From Chloroflexota bacterium (lineage in GTDB: Bacteria; Chloroflexota; UBA11872), in the NCBI GenBank assembly GCA_022821645.1, contig JAJEDE010000022.1:138794-202793 (forward strand): a stretch of DNA of 64,000 nucleotides, written 5' to 3'. The position numbers and the translations under genes are program-made. The first letter of the stretch is position 1, and each line of letters begins with the position of its first letter. The notes beneath the pieces are model-generated. The model saw only the letters and a list, made by a program, of their open reading frames with translations. It did not search any database and was not told the DNA's origin. Below are positions 51,574 through 60,762 of this stretch, piece by piece.

Positions 51574-53002
51574 GCGCGACCCGTCGCGGCGAGTGGTGCG
51601 CCGGGTACGCGACGCCGTCTATCGGACGACGGTCCGCACCGCCGGGATGACGGCTCGAGACCTGGTGGCCGTGGCTGTCTCCGGTGGACCAGATTCCATG
51701 GTCCTGCTGGACGCGCTGCTGGCCGCCCGTGAGCGCGGAGGACCGGCGCTCCATGTCCTGCACTTCGACCATGCCTGGCACGAGCACAGCGCAGCCGTTG
51801 CCCGCGGCGTGCAAGACGCCTGCCGGGCCAACGGCGTCGCCTTCACGAGCGAGCGGGCCGCCCGACCCATGCCGGACCGCGGCGAGTCCCGAGAAATGGC
51901 TGCCCGCCGACTTCGGCACGAGTTCCTTCGCCGTGTGGGCGCGCAACTCGGCGTCGCTCGCGTGGCAACGGGTCATCAGGCTGATGATCAGGTGGAAACC
52001 ATCCTGATGAATCTCGCGCGCGGCGGCCCGGATGCCCTTCAAGGCATGCGAGTGGATGACGGAAGAACGCTGCGTCCGCTGCTGACCGTGTGGCGAAGCC
52101 AGGTGGAGACCTACGCGGCAGTCCGATCCCTGCCGACACACCACGATCCGGCCAACCAATCGCCCGAATTCCGCCGCAACCGAGTCCGCCACGAGTTGAT
52201 CCCGCTATTCGACGAGATCTACCCGGGATTCCGCAACGCGCTCCTGCGATCCGGCGCGCTGGCGGCGCCGGCAGCCGAGCATCTGGTGAGATCGACTCGG
52301 GGAATCCGAATGCCGCTGGCCCCGGATCGGTGCGCCGTGCCCGCGGGACGGCTACGCAGAGCGTTGAACCCCGTCCTGCGGTCCGGCGGACCATCAAGCC
52401 GCCAGCTCGGCGAGTCGCACTGGCGAGCGCTCGAACTCGCGCTCGCGGACAACACGGCGGGACGCTGGATACAACTGCCGGGCGATCGCTGGGCCTATGT
52501 GCGGGATCGCGCGATTGCTCTGTACGGCGGCCGGGTCAGTGATCCGTCGTGGCCCGAGCCAGTCGAGCTCTCGGTTCCGTCGACCGTTGAGTTGGCGGTT
52601 GGCCGGCTGACGCTTCGTGTCCGGTCGCCGGCTGAAACTCCGGACGACTCGTCTGACTCTGAGGCGATCATCGTTCCTTCAGCGGACGCCCGGCTGGCTG
52701 TTCGCACGCCCCGTCCGGGCGACCAGCTCAGGTCGCCGGCTGATGGGCGCCACCACGACCTGGCGCGCCTGTTGCGACGTCGCCGCGTGCCTGCGGCCCT
52801 GCGCGCAGGCACGCCCGTGGTCACGGTGAACGATCGGCCCGTCTGCCTTCCTGGAATAGTGGTTGACGCGGACCACCAACCCCCGCCAGGCGACGACCGG
52901 ATCCTTGCCATTTCGATCAGATGGACGCCGTTGCCTTCGGCGAACGCGCTGGGTGGTTTTACTACGGAACCACCTGCGGACCTTCGTACACTCAATGCGT
53001 AG
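51536..53002 (+). CDS. tilS: tRNA(Ile)-lysidine synthase TilS
   Basis: Ligates lysine to C34 of tRNA-Ile(CAU) so that it reads AUA codons. About 488 residues from ATG 51536. P-loop VAVSGGPDSMVLLDAL (pyrophosphatase N-type), LHFDHAWHE, GHQADDQVETILMNLARGG (the GHxxDDxxET motif) and RNRVRHELIPLF are family hallmarks; the C-terminal region includes a tRNA-binding domain (about residues 390-470). The ATG lies inside dut by 38 bp; a GTG at 51593 is the alternative start. Next gene is ftsH, as in many Gram-positive genomes. Confidence 0.94.
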   Translation: MPRHAVGSGAPAKRDPSRRVVRRVRDAVYRTTVRTAGMTARDLVAVAVSGGPDSMVLLDALLAARERGGPALHVLHFDHAWHEHSAAVARGVQDACRANGVAFTSERAARPMPDRGESREMAARRLRHEFLRRVGAQLGVARVATGHQADDQVETILMNLARGGPDALQGMRVDDGRTLRPLLTVWRSQVETYAAVRSLPTHHDPANQSPEFRRNRVRHELIPLFDEIYPGFRNALLRSGALAAPAAEHLVRSTRGIRMPLAPDRCAVPAGRLRRALNPVLRSGGPSSRQLGESHWRALELALADNTAGRWIQLPGDRWAYVRDRAIALYGGRVSDPSWPEPVELSVPSTVELAVGRLTLRVRSPAETPDDSSDSEAIIVPSADARLAVRTPRPGDQLRSPADGRHHDLARLLRRRRVPAALRAGTPVVTVNDRPVCLPGIVVDADHQPPPGDDRILAISIRWTPLPSANALGGFTTEPPADLRTLNA

Positions 53003-53033
53003 CAGACGTGCGGGCCAGGCGCGTAAGGGCCGC

Positions 53034-53042
53034 TGATATAAT
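53034..53042 (+). promoter_or_regulatory. Extended -10 promoter of ftsH
   Basis: TGATATAAT is a perfect extended -10 (TGnTATAAT), the only exact TATAAT I find in the window. A -35 is not recognisable, as is common for extended -10 promoters. Transcription would start near 53049, giving ftsH a leader of about 57 bases. Confidence 0.75.
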
Positions 53043-53089
53043 CGCCGACATCCACGCGGCGCAGCGCCTGTCTCGTTCTGTCAAGGGAC

Positions 53090-53105
53090 GAAAGGCTGCC
53101 CTTTC
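53090..53105 (+). promoter_or_regulatory. Hairpin covering the ftsH ribosome-binding site
   Basis: GAAAGG (53090-53095) pairs perfectly with CCTTTC (53100-53105) around a CTGC loop. The right arm ends exactly at the base before the ATG. The left arm holds AAAGG, the best-placed Shine-Dalgarno candidate (AAGGGA, 18 bases away, is the other). The stem would hide the ribosome site when folded. Confidence 0.5.
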
Positions 53106-55064
53106 ATGAACAACCGACTCGTTCGTAACGGCTTCATGTACATCGTGCTGGCCGTCGCGATCCTGGTTGTGTTGTTCGTGATGTTCAATCCAAGCCCTCG
53201 CGAGCAGAACGTGCCAATCTCCACCCTGCTTGCCGAGGTCCAGGCCGCTGCCGATCGCGGAAGCCGCCCGCAGATTCGCCTTGGCGGCACGCGGGTGACG
53301 GCCAGTGTGGATGGGCGCACCATCACCTCGGTCGTGGACGACAACTTTGACATTGGGCGCGAACTGGCCGGCCGCGGGATCAATATCGGCGGCGAGCAGG
53401 TCACGGTCGAGTTCGATGAACCAAGTAACGCGCCCACAATCATCAGCATCCTGACCTCGGTGCTGCCGCTGCTGGTCTTCATTGGCCTGCTCATATTCCT
53501 GATGCGGCAGGCTCAGGGGTCCAACTCCCAGGCGCTCAGCTTTGGCCGCAGCCGTGCCCGCATGGTCACCGCCAACCGCCCCAAGGTCACCTTCAAGCAC
53601 GTGCAAGGGGTGGACGAAGCCAAGCAGGAACTGGCCGAGGTCGTCGAGTTCCTCAAATACCCCGAGAAATTCACCAAGATCGGCGCCGAAATCCCCAAGG
53701 GTGTGCTGCTCGTTGGCCCGCCGGGTACCGGCAAGACCTACCTGTCCAAGGCCGTGGCCGGAGAGGCGGGCGTCCCCTTCTTCAGCATCAGCGGGTCGGA
53801 ATTCGTTGAGATGTTCGTCGGCGTCGGCGCATCGCGGGTTCGCGACCTCTTCGAAAAGGCCAAACAGAGCGCACCCTCCCTGGTGTTTGTGGACGAAATC
53901 GATGCCGTCGGACGCCAGCGCGGCGCCGGGCTGGGTGGCAGTCACGACGAGCGTGAGCAGACCCTCAACCAGATCCTGGTTGAAATGGACGGCTTCGAGA
54001 CTGAACAGACGGTGATCGTACTTGCGGCCACCAACCGGCCGGACGTTCTCGACCCGGCCCTGTTGCGCCCAGGGCGCTTTGACCGGCGGGTCACGCTGGA
54101 TCTGCCCGATATCCGCGGCCGGGAGGCGATTCTTCGAGTCCACGCCCGCGAAAAGCCCCTTGACCCAGACGTGGACCTGGAGACCGTGGGCAAGCAGACG
54201 CCGGGCTTCTCGGGCGCCGACCTGAAAAACCTCCTCAACGAGGCCGCCATCCTTGCGGCGCGGCGCAATCGGTCGGTATTGAGCATGTTCGAGATCGAGG
54301 AGGCCATTGACCGTCTGATCGCGGGGCCGCAGCGCAAGAGTCGCGTGATGAGCGCCCAGGAAAAGCGCGTGACCGCCTATCACGAGATCGGCCACGCCCT
54401 CGTGGCGCACATGCTCAAGCGGTCCGATCCGGTCTACAAGGTCACCATCCTGCCGCGCGGTCAGATGGGCGGCTATACGCGCCTGCAGCCGCCGGAAGAC
54501 CGGCATCTGTACACCAAGTCATTCTTCGAGGACATGCTGGCCATGATCATGGGCGGCCATGCTGCGGAGGTGCTGGTCTTTGGCGAGATGTCCACCGGCC
54601 CAAGCAACGACATCCAGCAAGCCACGGAGACCGCGCGCCGCATGGTCACGCAGTACGGCATGTCGCCCAAGCTTGGCCCGCGGGCCTTTGGCCGCCGCGA
54701 GGAACTGGTCTTCCTCGGCCGGGATATTGCGGAGCAGCGCAACTACAGCGAGCGAGTGGCGGAGGATATCGACAAAGAGGTCTCGCACCTCATCGACGAT
54801 GCCCACCGTCGCGCGATGGACATCCTCTCCCGCCATCACGACTTGCTGGACAAGCTGTCCGAGCGGCTGATTGAGGTGGAAACCCTGGACGCCGAGGAGT
54901 TCACGCTGCTCATCGACCATCACGAGGGTCGTGCGCCGCTGACTCCACCCGACGTGCCCGAGCCAGCGCCCGAGTCCGATCCAATGGACGGCGAGTCCAC
55001 CGAAGCCCCGGACATCAAGCTCCCGCCCAATCCCAAACCCCGACCAGCCGAAGGCGCCGTCTAA
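53106..55064 (+). CDS. ftsH: ATP-dependent zinc metalloprotease FtsH
   Basis: Membrane AAA+ metalloprotease for quality control and regulated proteolysis (652 residues). Two membrane helices (about 9-27 and 116-137) flank an outer domain; then the AAA+ module with [24 protein letters not shown] and RPGRFDRRV (arginine finger region), then the zinc motif HEIGH (about residue 426) and the third ligand Asp in [10 protein letters not shown]. The Pro-rich acidic tail ([16 protein letters not shown]) is typical. ATG 53106 follows a hairpin over the ribosome site and an extended -10 promoter (53034). Confidence 0.96.
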   Translation: MNNRLVRNGFMYIVLAVAILVVLFVMFNPSPREQNVPISTLLAEVQAAADRGSRPQIRLGGTRVTASVDGRTITSVVDDNFDIGRELAGRGINIGGEQVTVEFDEPSNAPTIISILTSVLPLLVFIGLLIFLMRQAQGSNSQALSFGRSRARMVTANRPKVTFKHVQGVDEAKQELAEVVEFLKYPEKFTKIGAEIPKGVLLVGPPGTGKTYLSKAVAGEAGVPFFSISGSEFVEMFVGVGASRVRDLFEKAKQSAPSLVFVDEIDAVGRQRGAGLGGSHDEREQTLNQILVEMDGFETEQTVIVLAATNRPDVLDPALLRPGRFDRRVTLDLPDIRGREAILRVHAREKPLDPDVDLETVGKQTPGFSGADLKNLLNEAAILAARRNRSVLSMFEIEEAIDRLIAGPQRKSRVMSAQEKRVTAYHEIGHALVAHMLKRSDPVYKVTILPRGQMGGYTRLQPPEDRHLYTKSFFEDMLAMIMGGHAAEVLVFGEMSTGPSNDIQQATETARRMVTQYGMSPKLGPRAFGRREELVFLGRDIAEQRNYSERVAEDIDKEVSHLIDDAHRRAMDILSRHHDLLDKLSERLIEVETLDAEEFTLLIDHHEGRAPLTPPDVPEPAPESDPMDGESTEAPDIKLPPNPKPRPAEGAV

Positions 55065-55100
55065 CACTCGGATCGCGGCTGTTGGCGTCGGGCGAGGATC

Positions 55101-55928
55101 TCAGCCGTTTCGCCACTGCCGCCAGAGCGTGCCGGCCCTAATCACCGGTAGCCGCAGCAGGCTTCGGTATTGATTGTGCAGGTGAGCGGTCAACCCCGGT
55201 CTGGGGTGCCTGACCCGGCCCACGGCTGGTACGGCTGATCTCGTCTCAATGGCCCGTCGCAGATCGGCGGCGCTCCTCCCTTCGAACAGGGTGACGGCCT
55301 TGGCCAGGTCCCCAAAGTGCGCGTCGCTGGCGCCGATAGGCGCACCCACCTCGTCGCCGTGGTCGTCAAGGAACCCCAACAGCCGGTCACGCGCGCCCTG
55401 CCGCATGTAGGGATTCTCGGCTTCAATCCCATCGAAGCTGCAGCGCTGTAGCGCTTCACGCAACCGCTTTGCCGAGATTGATGACGGCAGTCCGAGAAAC
55501 GGATGCGCCACGATTGCCAGTCCGCCTTGTGCCTGAATCTCGTCCACCGTGTCCGGCACCGAGCCGAAGATCCGCGGCGCGCGATCCAGGAACAGACCCA
55601 CGACGTGGTCCTGCCGGCGGGTCGTGATCTCCATCCCAACGATCACCTCCACGCGTGCGCCCGTGGCCAGGGCATGGTCGCGCGCGCGGAGGGCTCCGTC
55701 GATGGTGTCGTGGTCGGTCACGGCCAGCACGTCCAGACCCAGATGCTCGGCGATAGCGACGAGTTCTTCCGGAGACACCACGCCGTCACTGGCCGTCGTA
55801 TGACAGTGCAGTTCCGCCACGCCCCACTCGCCCGACGGCGCGGGCGGCGGGTCAGCCGGCAGGCATGGTCGTTCGGATCGTTCGTCTGATTGAAGAATGA
55901 CGGGCATACGCGGCAGCATCCGGGCCAT
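55101..55928 (-). CDS. PHP-domain phosphoesterase (TrpH/RNase AM-like)
   Basis: PHP-fold protein of about 275 residues. Metal ligands: ELHCHTTASDG (HxH and Asp), TDHDTIDG, IVAHPFLG and the late GASDAHFG. This arrangement is that of the trimeric PHP phosphatases (YciV/TrpH, RNase AM, histidinol phosphatase-like). Substrate: small phosphorylated metabolites or short RNA 5' ends. Start at ATG 55928; in-frame ATGs at 55919 and 55907 are alternatives; the longer frame to 56417 is not supported. Divergent from the two unknown genes that follow. Confidence 0.85.
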   Translation of the reverse strand: MARMLPRMPVILQSDERSERPCLPADPPPAPSGEWGVAELHCHTTASDGVVSPEELVAIAEHLGLDVLAVTDHDTIDGALRARDHALATGARVEVIVGMEITTRRQDHVVGLFLDRAPRIFGSVPDTVDEIQAQGGLAIVAHPFLGLPSSISAKRLREALQRCSFDGIEAENPYMRQGARDRLLGFLDDHGDEVGAPIGASDAHFGDLAKAVTLFEGRSAADLRRAIETRSAVPAVGRVRHPRPGLTAHLHNQYRSLLRLPVIRAGTLWRQWRNG

Positions 55929-56042
55929 TCTGGCCAATTCGCCGCCGGTACCACTACTGGCCGAGGAAACGCTGCCTGGGTGCGCGACATCGCTCAGACT
56001 GGAGTAGGCTTTGCTTTCAGTACGAGCGTCTCGAGGAGCAAT

Positions 56043-56453
56043 GTGAGCGGCCCCGAATCCGGCCCGGTTTGGAACGTCGAAGAATTCCCGTCCAGCTACA
56101 ACGGCGTCCCCATCGAGTGGGATCCCGAGCGCTACGACACGGCGGCCATGCCCTTCATCGTGGCAATTCGTCAGCACTTCTGGTCGTGGCGGATCACCCG
56201 CTTTGCCGCCGCCACCGGCCTGATCGAAATCGACCTGGGTTTGCCCAGCGTGATGCCCGACGGGATGACCATGATCGGCTTCGACCCGGGCGACGAGCCG
56301 CCGGCGGCACTGCTGGACGAGCTGGCCGAACTCCTGCACGGCATGGGCCGCGTGATGCTGGATGACGCCTGGACCTATCGCCTGCGCGTCTCTGATGGTG
56401 TGAAGACCGAGCAGCACGAGGGCGAGTTCGGCGGCTCGGCGGCGGCTGGCTGA
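56043..56453 (+). CDS. Hypothetical protein (136 aa)
   Basis: I do not recognise a family. Soluble, acidic, with an N-terminal EFPSSYNGVPIEWDPERYDTAAMPFIVAIRQHF region rich in aromatic residues, then a hydrophobic strand-rich middle (IEIDLGLPSVMPDGMTMIGFDPG) and a helical segment (ALLDELAELLHGMGRVMLD). No membrane helix or signal. GTG 56043 has CGAGGAGC just upstream. Its stop shares a base with the next ATG, so the two proteins are translationally coupled and probably work together. Confidence 0.65.
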   Translation: MSGPESGPVWNVEEFPSSYNGVPIEWDPERYDTAAMPFIVAIRQHFWSWRITRFAAATGLIEIDLGLPSVMPDGMTMIGFDPGDEPPAALLDELAELLHGMGRVMLDDAWTYRLRVSDGVKTEQHEGEFGGSAAAG

Positions 56454-57253
56454 TGTGGCCGAAGTCGACTGAAGCAGCGTTGATTGCGGATCGCACCTAT
56501 CTGCGGGACTACGCGGGCTGGGTCTCGTCCATTCACGGCGTGGAGGCGCGTGCGCTGGTCGCGGCCATTCGCCAGGCCGACGACCGCAATTTGCGCAAAG
56601 CCCTGAGCACCCGCCTCATGCAGTCGCGGGTCAGCGCGCTGCTCTCTATCGGGTTCCTGTACGTTGCCGTTCGCGAGCGCTTCGGGTCGTCACTGCTGCA
56701 GGCCCGGCTGCGCGCCGATGCCGCCGCCGCACGCACCGCGCTGCGCGAGGCGTCGCTGGCATCCAGCGCCGGGCTCTGGCGGTTTTTGCGATTGCCCGAA
56801 CCTTCCGAACTCCGGCAGGCCGACATGGACCCGGCCGCGGTGAATGAGTACGTGGACTCCGGCGAGCAGCGCCTGGCCAACCTTGCCCGCATAGGCCAAC
56901 TCGCTCGCCAGGACATGCTGCTGAGCACCTTGGATGCCGGCCGTCACAACCGCATCATCGTGGCCTCGCCGCGCAGCGTGGGACTGATCAAGACCGGGCA
57001 GGAGTCCGAGTTGCACGGACTCAGCAATACGGCCTTCTACCTGGTGGACCTCTCCGGCGGCGAGTTGCAGGACGAGGGCGACCTGGTGGCCGTGGCCAGC
57101 CCCACCACGCCGGCCGTAATCGAGGAGATTGCCGAGGAGATCGTGTTCATCGACGCAGAAGCGGCTGCAACGGCCGCGCTCGTCAGCCTCGTGGCCGATG
57201 CCGGACTTCTGGACTCCGGCGATCGAGGACCGGCCCTAGGCGATTTCCTCTAG
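56453..57253 (+). CDS. Hypothetical protein (266 aa)
   Basis: Unknown protein beginning directly on the stop of the previous gene. Helical N-terminal half (RTYLRDYAGWVSSIHGVEARALVAAIRQADDRNLRKAL, RLMQSRVSALLSIGFLYVAVRERFG) and a C-terminal half with alternating beta strands (RIIVASPRSVGLIKTG, AFYLVDLSGGELQDEGDLVAVASPTTPAVIEEIAEEIVFI). No signal peptide, no known motif. Overlaps the convergent PmoA-like gene by 18 bp. Fully uncharacterised in my view. Confidence 0.65.
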   Translation: MWPKSTEAALIADRTYLRDYAGWVSSIHGVEARALVAAIRQADDRNLRKALSTRLMQSRVSALLSIGFLYVAVRERFGSSLLQARLRADAAAARTALREASLASSAGLWRFLRLPEPSELRQADMDPAAVNEYVDSGEQRLANLARIGQLARQDMLLSTLDAGRHNRIIVASPRSVGLIKTGQESELHGLSNTAFYLVDLSGGELQDEGDLVAVASPTTPAVIEEIAEEIVFIDAEAAATAALVSLVADAGLLDSGDRGPALGDFL

Positions 57254-58063
57254 GAATCGCGCATAAAGGCCGGCCACGTCCGCCTCCTCGCAGGATCCGT
57301 CATGCGCCGCGAAACGCGCGCCCACCGTGCGTGACTGGCCGGCTGCCAGGGTGATTTCCTCGTGTCGCCAGGGGCTGACATACAGCGGACCGTAGTCGCG
57401 GGTGAACCATGGGATGCCATCGCTGCCCGGGTGCGGGAAAGTTGCGATGCCCGCCGTCTGGGTTCGGCTGACGGGCCCCGAGTAGTCCACCCAGTCCGAT
57501 ACTTGATCAAACGTCTCGGCCTCGTTGACCTGCCCGTTGGCGTTGGTAATGCAACCTCCGTCCAGCACGTCGATCTGGTCTGAGACCCGGAGGGCCAGCC
57601 CGGCTTCCTTGGTCTGGCCCATTCGGATTGGGCGCTCGTCCGCGCGCACGGTGACCGTGACGTCGATCATCGTGTGGTCCGGACGCTCACCAATCACGAT
57701 GACCCGCGAGTCCTGCAGGCAAAGGCCTCCGTCACCGTCCCGCCAGTCGACTTCCTGACGGAACGTCACCCCATCGTCGCCAATCTCGACGTCGGTTGAT
57801 GTCAACAGGATGCGCGGCACCGGATGCAATCCCTGGGATTCCGGCGCCCAGAAGTTGACGCCGTCAATGTCCTCGTGGGCAAACCAGATGCCTAGGTGAT
57901 GCAGGTGGTCGGCCGTCGCGATCTCGGTGACCACATGGCCGCCCGGGGTCAATACCGGATGGATGTAGGGGCGGAACTTCCCTTGCTGGACAGCGGCCAG
58001 GTAGTGACCGTCGACATAGACCTTTTGCTGATGCTGGAGTTCGCGGACTTCGTACGTTGGCAA
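57236..58063 (-). CDS. PmoA-like DUF6807 family protein
   Basis: 275-residue member of the DUF6807 family, often labelled PmoA (methane oxygenase) in databases though it is not the membrane monooxygenase. The RPYIHPVLTPGGHVVTEIATADHLHHLGIWFAHED segment and the VDWRDGDGG / LALRVSDQIDVLDGG strands are the family core, a beta-sandwich related to sugar-binding and glycoside-acting proteins. Relatives usually sit beside Gfo/Idh dehydrogenases in carbohydrate gene sets; two such genes follow here. Function in the cell is unproven; sugar modification is the best inference. Confidence 0.85.
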   Translation of the reverse strand: MPTYEVRELQHQQKVYVDGHYLAAVQQGKFRPYIHPVLTPGGHVVTEIATADHLHHLGIWFAHEDIDGVNFWAPESQGLHPVPRILLTSTDVEIGDDGVTFRQEVDWRDGDGGLCLQDSRVIVIGERPDHTMIDVTVTVRADERPIRMGQTKEAGLALRVSDQIDVLDGGCITNANGQVNEAETFDQVSDWVDYSGPVSRTQTAGIATFPHPGSDGIPWFTRDYGPLYVSPWRHEEITLAAGQSRTVGARFAAHDGSCEEADVAGLYARFLEEIA

Positions 58064-58184
58064 GGGATTGGGTGATCCGGTGGACGGCCGGTTCAGTCTA
58101 CGGGAACACCAATGTCTACTGGTGCCTGTGCAGATTTCTTAGCCTTGCGGCTCTGGTCGCTTGGGGTGTTCTAACCTGTTCTGA

Positions 58185-58457
58185 ATGATTGACGACACCC
58201 GCTCGTTCGCGCGCTCGCTGGCTGCGCTGCCGCTATTTCTGATCGCGGCGGTTGGCGGCCTGATCGTCGTTGCCGTGGGCCTGGTATTCCTGGTCGCGGC
58301 GACGCTGGTGCTGGCCGTGGCCTCGTTGTTCCGGCCGGACCTGCGACGCGTAATCGTGAGCTTGTGGCGCGCCGGCCGGGCCGCGCGCGCCTATCGCCGC
58401 TGGCAGCGCGGCCCGACCGTGGAAGTCGTGGATATCGACCCGGTGGACCGGCGATAG
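58185..58457 (+). CDS. Small membrane protein (90 aa)
   Basis: Two tightly spaced hydrophobic helices (LAALPLFLIAAVGGLIVVAVGLVFLVAATLVLAVASLF) followed by a basic cytoplasmic part (RRVIVSLWRAGRAARAYRRWQR) and acidic tail. ATG 58185 follows TTCTAACCTG. Family unknown. It sits alone between two minus-strand sugar-metabolism genes. Confidence 0.6.
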   Translation: MIDDTRSFARSLAALPLFLIAAVGGLIVVAVGLVFLVAATLVLAVASLFRPDLRRVIVSLWRAGRAARAYRRWQRGPTVEVVDIDPVDRR

Positions 58458-58467
58458 GGCCGGTGCG

Positions 58468-59451
58468 CTAGCCCAGGTCCACGGCCTCCCCGGAAGCGGT
58501 TGAGCGGGCGATCGCGTCGATGACGCGAATCGTGATGAGGTTGTTGCGGCCGGACAGTTGGGTGTCAACGCCCTCGTTGATCTGCCTGGCGAACATGTCG
58601 GATATCTGTTCCTCCGGGGACATGCCGCCGGGCGGGGGATCGGTCGGGATGGACTCGACCTCGGCGCCGCGCTTCAGCAGCAGCGAGTCGTTGGTCCGGA
58701 GGCCCGAGGTCGCCAGGGCGGCCTCTTCGCACTCGACGGTGAACTGGAACTCGCTATGTCGGGCCTGCGAGGTTCCCACGTAGGTGGCTGAGGTTCCGTC
58801 GTCGAACTCGATGATGGAGTGCACGAGCGATGGTGTGGGCCAGGTGCCCCAGGCCGGTTCAACGCTGATGCCGCGCACGCGGACCGGAGTGCGCGGGATC
58901 GCGCTGAGCAGGGTGTCGATCTGGTGCACGCCCTGCTGCCAGAGGTGCATGTGGGGTGAGTCGTGATACGGACCGCCGCGCGCCTTGTGGTGGATCATCA
59001 CCGCGTAGCCGGGCGGACCGTAGGTCTCCTCGCCAAGGTGGCGGCGAATCGTCGGGTACACCGGGTTGAGCCGGTCGTTCTGGGTCACCAGCAGCTGCAA
59101 CCCGGCGGCCTCGGCCGTGGCCACGGCGCGCTCGGCGTCCTCCAGGCTCACGGTAAAGGGCTTTTCGACCATGACGTGCTTGCCCGCCGCCAGCGCTTCG
59201 TCGATGAACGGGGCGTGGATCACGACCGGCGTTACGACCACGACGGCGTCACAGTCGTGCCTGTCCAGGGCCTCGGTCAGGGAAGAGTGGGCGGCATCGG
59301 AACCCAGGTCGGCCAGGTCAAGTCCCTGGGCCATGAAATCGTCGTTGACGTCCACCAGAGCGACCGGTTCGAAGTCCTCCGACTGAGTCATGACGCCGAG
59401 GTGGGAGCGGGCGCGGTTCCAGGCGCCGACGTGGATGGTGCGGATGGCCAT
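58468..59451 (-). CDS. Gfo/Idh/MocA-family oxidoreductase
   Basis: NAD(P)-dependent sugar or cyclitol dehydrogenase of 327 residues. Rossmann N-terminus (IRTIHVGAWNRARSHLGVM, lacking the classical GxGxxG), VVVVTPVVIHAPF and the catalytic HVMVEKPF, then the second-domain HDSPHMHLWQQGVHQIDTLL with metal/catalytic His. ATG 59451 is used because GGGACGAG precedes it; a longer frame starts 60 bases upstream. It could oxidise an inositol, glucose-type or N-acetyl sugar; its neighbours are a second Gfo/Idh enzyme and the PmoA-like protein. Confidence 0.9.
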   Translation of the reverse strand: MAIRTIHVGAWNRARSHLGVMTQSEDFEPVALVDVNDDFMAQGLDLADLGSDAAHSSLTEALDRHDCDAVVVVTPVVIHAPFIDEALAAGKHVMVEKPFTVSLEDAERAVATAEAAGLQLLVTQNDRLNPVYPTIRRHLGEETYGPPGYAVMIHHKARGGPYHDSPHMHLWQQGVHQIDTLLSAIPRTPVRVRGISVEPAWGTWPTPSLVHSIIEFDDGTSATYVGTSQARHSEFQFTVECEEAALATSGLRTNDSLLLKRGAEVESIPTDPPPGGMSPEEQISDMFARQINEGVDTQLSGRNNLITIRVIDAIARSTASGEAVDLG

Positions 59452-59733
59452 GGGTCTCGTCCCTGCCGGGTGAGCGCCGCCATTATCGGCGCCAGCGTTG
59501 TGCGCGACCAATGACGACCAGGCCCCGTCACAGACTGCACGGTTGAATGCCGTCGGGTCAGACCGCCGCAGTCACGCCGGAAGCAAATCGAGCCATCGGG
59601 CTGCCACGCGCGAGCGTGTCGGAAGCGTCACGACCGATTTGGACTGCCGCCAAACCGGCGCGAATTGGATGGCTGCCTTCGACACCCCAGAACAGAAGCC
59701 TCGTCAAAACGCCATAGAGGCGAACATCTCGCG
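59452..59733. other. Intergenic region between the two Gfo/Idh genes
   Basis: 282 bp between two same-strand genes, with no tRNA, palindrome or convincing promoter that I can see. Plus-strand frames here only run antisense into the flanking genes. Confidence 0.4.
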
Positions 59734-60762
59734 CTACAGCACGACGCGGCAACCCGACTCCGCCGATTCGTACGCGGCGTGGACGACCCGCAGGACCTTC
59801 ACACCATCCTCGGCGGTAATCGGGGGGTCGATCTCGCCCAGGCAGGCGCGCAGCGTGCAATCCACCCAGGGGGTGTAGCCGCCGCCGCGGCCGTCGTACT
59901 CAAAGCGTCGGTCGTTGGAGCCCATCATGGCCGGCGAGATCGAACGCCACTCCAGCGCGTCCGCCTCACCCTCGTGCGCGCGCACCCAGCCCTCGGAGCC
60001 GTACACCGTAAAGCCGTTGTGGCCCTTCTGGTCCATCAGGTAGCCGCTGAACAGCACCCCCAGCGAACCGCCGGCGAACTTGAAGGTCACGATGCCCAGA
60101 TCCTCGACGTCGATGGGCGCGCCTCCGGCCACGGCTGTCATGGCCGTCACCTCGGCAATGTCCTCGCCCACCAGGTAGCTCAACATGTCCAGGCGGTGGA
60201 TGCCCAACCAGCTCAGGTGCCCGCCGCCCGCAAGCTTCTTTTGGAACGTCCAGTCCGGGTCGTCCAGTCGCAACTGGATGCGCGTCTGGTCGTCCACCTG
60301 CACCGCACGTACGGCGTACAGGTTGCCAATGCCGTCGCCCTGGATGATTCGGCGGGCGTCCGCAACACTGGGGCTGATTCGGTTGGCCAGCGCCAGCATC
60401 AAGTGCGCACCGTTCGCATCGGCCAGCCCGGCCAGCTCTTCGAACTGCCCGACGTTCACGCAGGCCGGCTTTTCCGCCATCACGTGCACGCCTGCTTCCA
60501 GCAGCGGCCGAATCACGTCCGGGGCATGCGCCGCGATCATGGTCACGATGGCCATGTCGGGTTTCCCGGCTGCCAGCAGCGAGTCCACCGTCGTGTGGGT
60601 CCCGCCCGCCTTGCCGCCAATGGTCTCCACCGATGCGCCAAACGTCGTCCCTCCCGGATCCAACAGTTCCGCCTGCTCGATCAGGTCGAGATCGCGAATC
60701 GCGTCGCGGTACGGCTGCTGGTGGGCAGCGCCCTCCTCAGTGATCAATGCGACCGTGGCCAT
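59734..60762 (-). CDS. Gfo/Idh/MocA-family oxidoreductase
   Basis: Second Gfo/Idh/MocA dehydrogenase, 342 residues from ATG 60762 (MATVALITEEGAAHQQPY). The usual GxGxxG is modified. AIVTMIAAHAPDV, HVMAEKPACVN (catalytic Lys-Pro) and GGGHLSWLGIHRLDML (active-site His) mark the two domains. It is separated by 282 bp from the other Gfo/Idh gene, so each is probably transcribed from its own promoter. Substrate unknown. Confidence 0.9.
   Translation of the reverse strand: MATVALITEEGAAHQQPYRDAIRDLDLIEQAELLDPGGTTFGASVETIGGKAGGTHTTVDSLLAAGKPDMAIVTMIAAHAPDVIRPLLEAGVHVMAEKPACVNVGQFEELAGLADANGAHLMLALANRISPSVADARRIIQGDGIGNLYAVRAVQVDDQTRIQLRLDDPDWTFQKKLAGGGHLSWLGIHRLDMLSYLVGEDIAEVTAMTAVAGGAPIDVEDLGIVTFKFAGGSLGVLFSGYLMDQKGHNGFTVYGSEGWVRAHEGEADALEWRSISPAMMGSNDRRFEYDGRGGGYTPWVDCTLRACLGEIDPPITAEDGVKVLRVVHAAYESAESGCRVVL

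Noticed and set aside
52992..54506. 504-codon open frame on the minus strand over ftsH
   Set aside because: Antisense to ftsH, whose AAA and HExxH motifs are unmistakable; His/Gln/Arg-rich nonsense composition.
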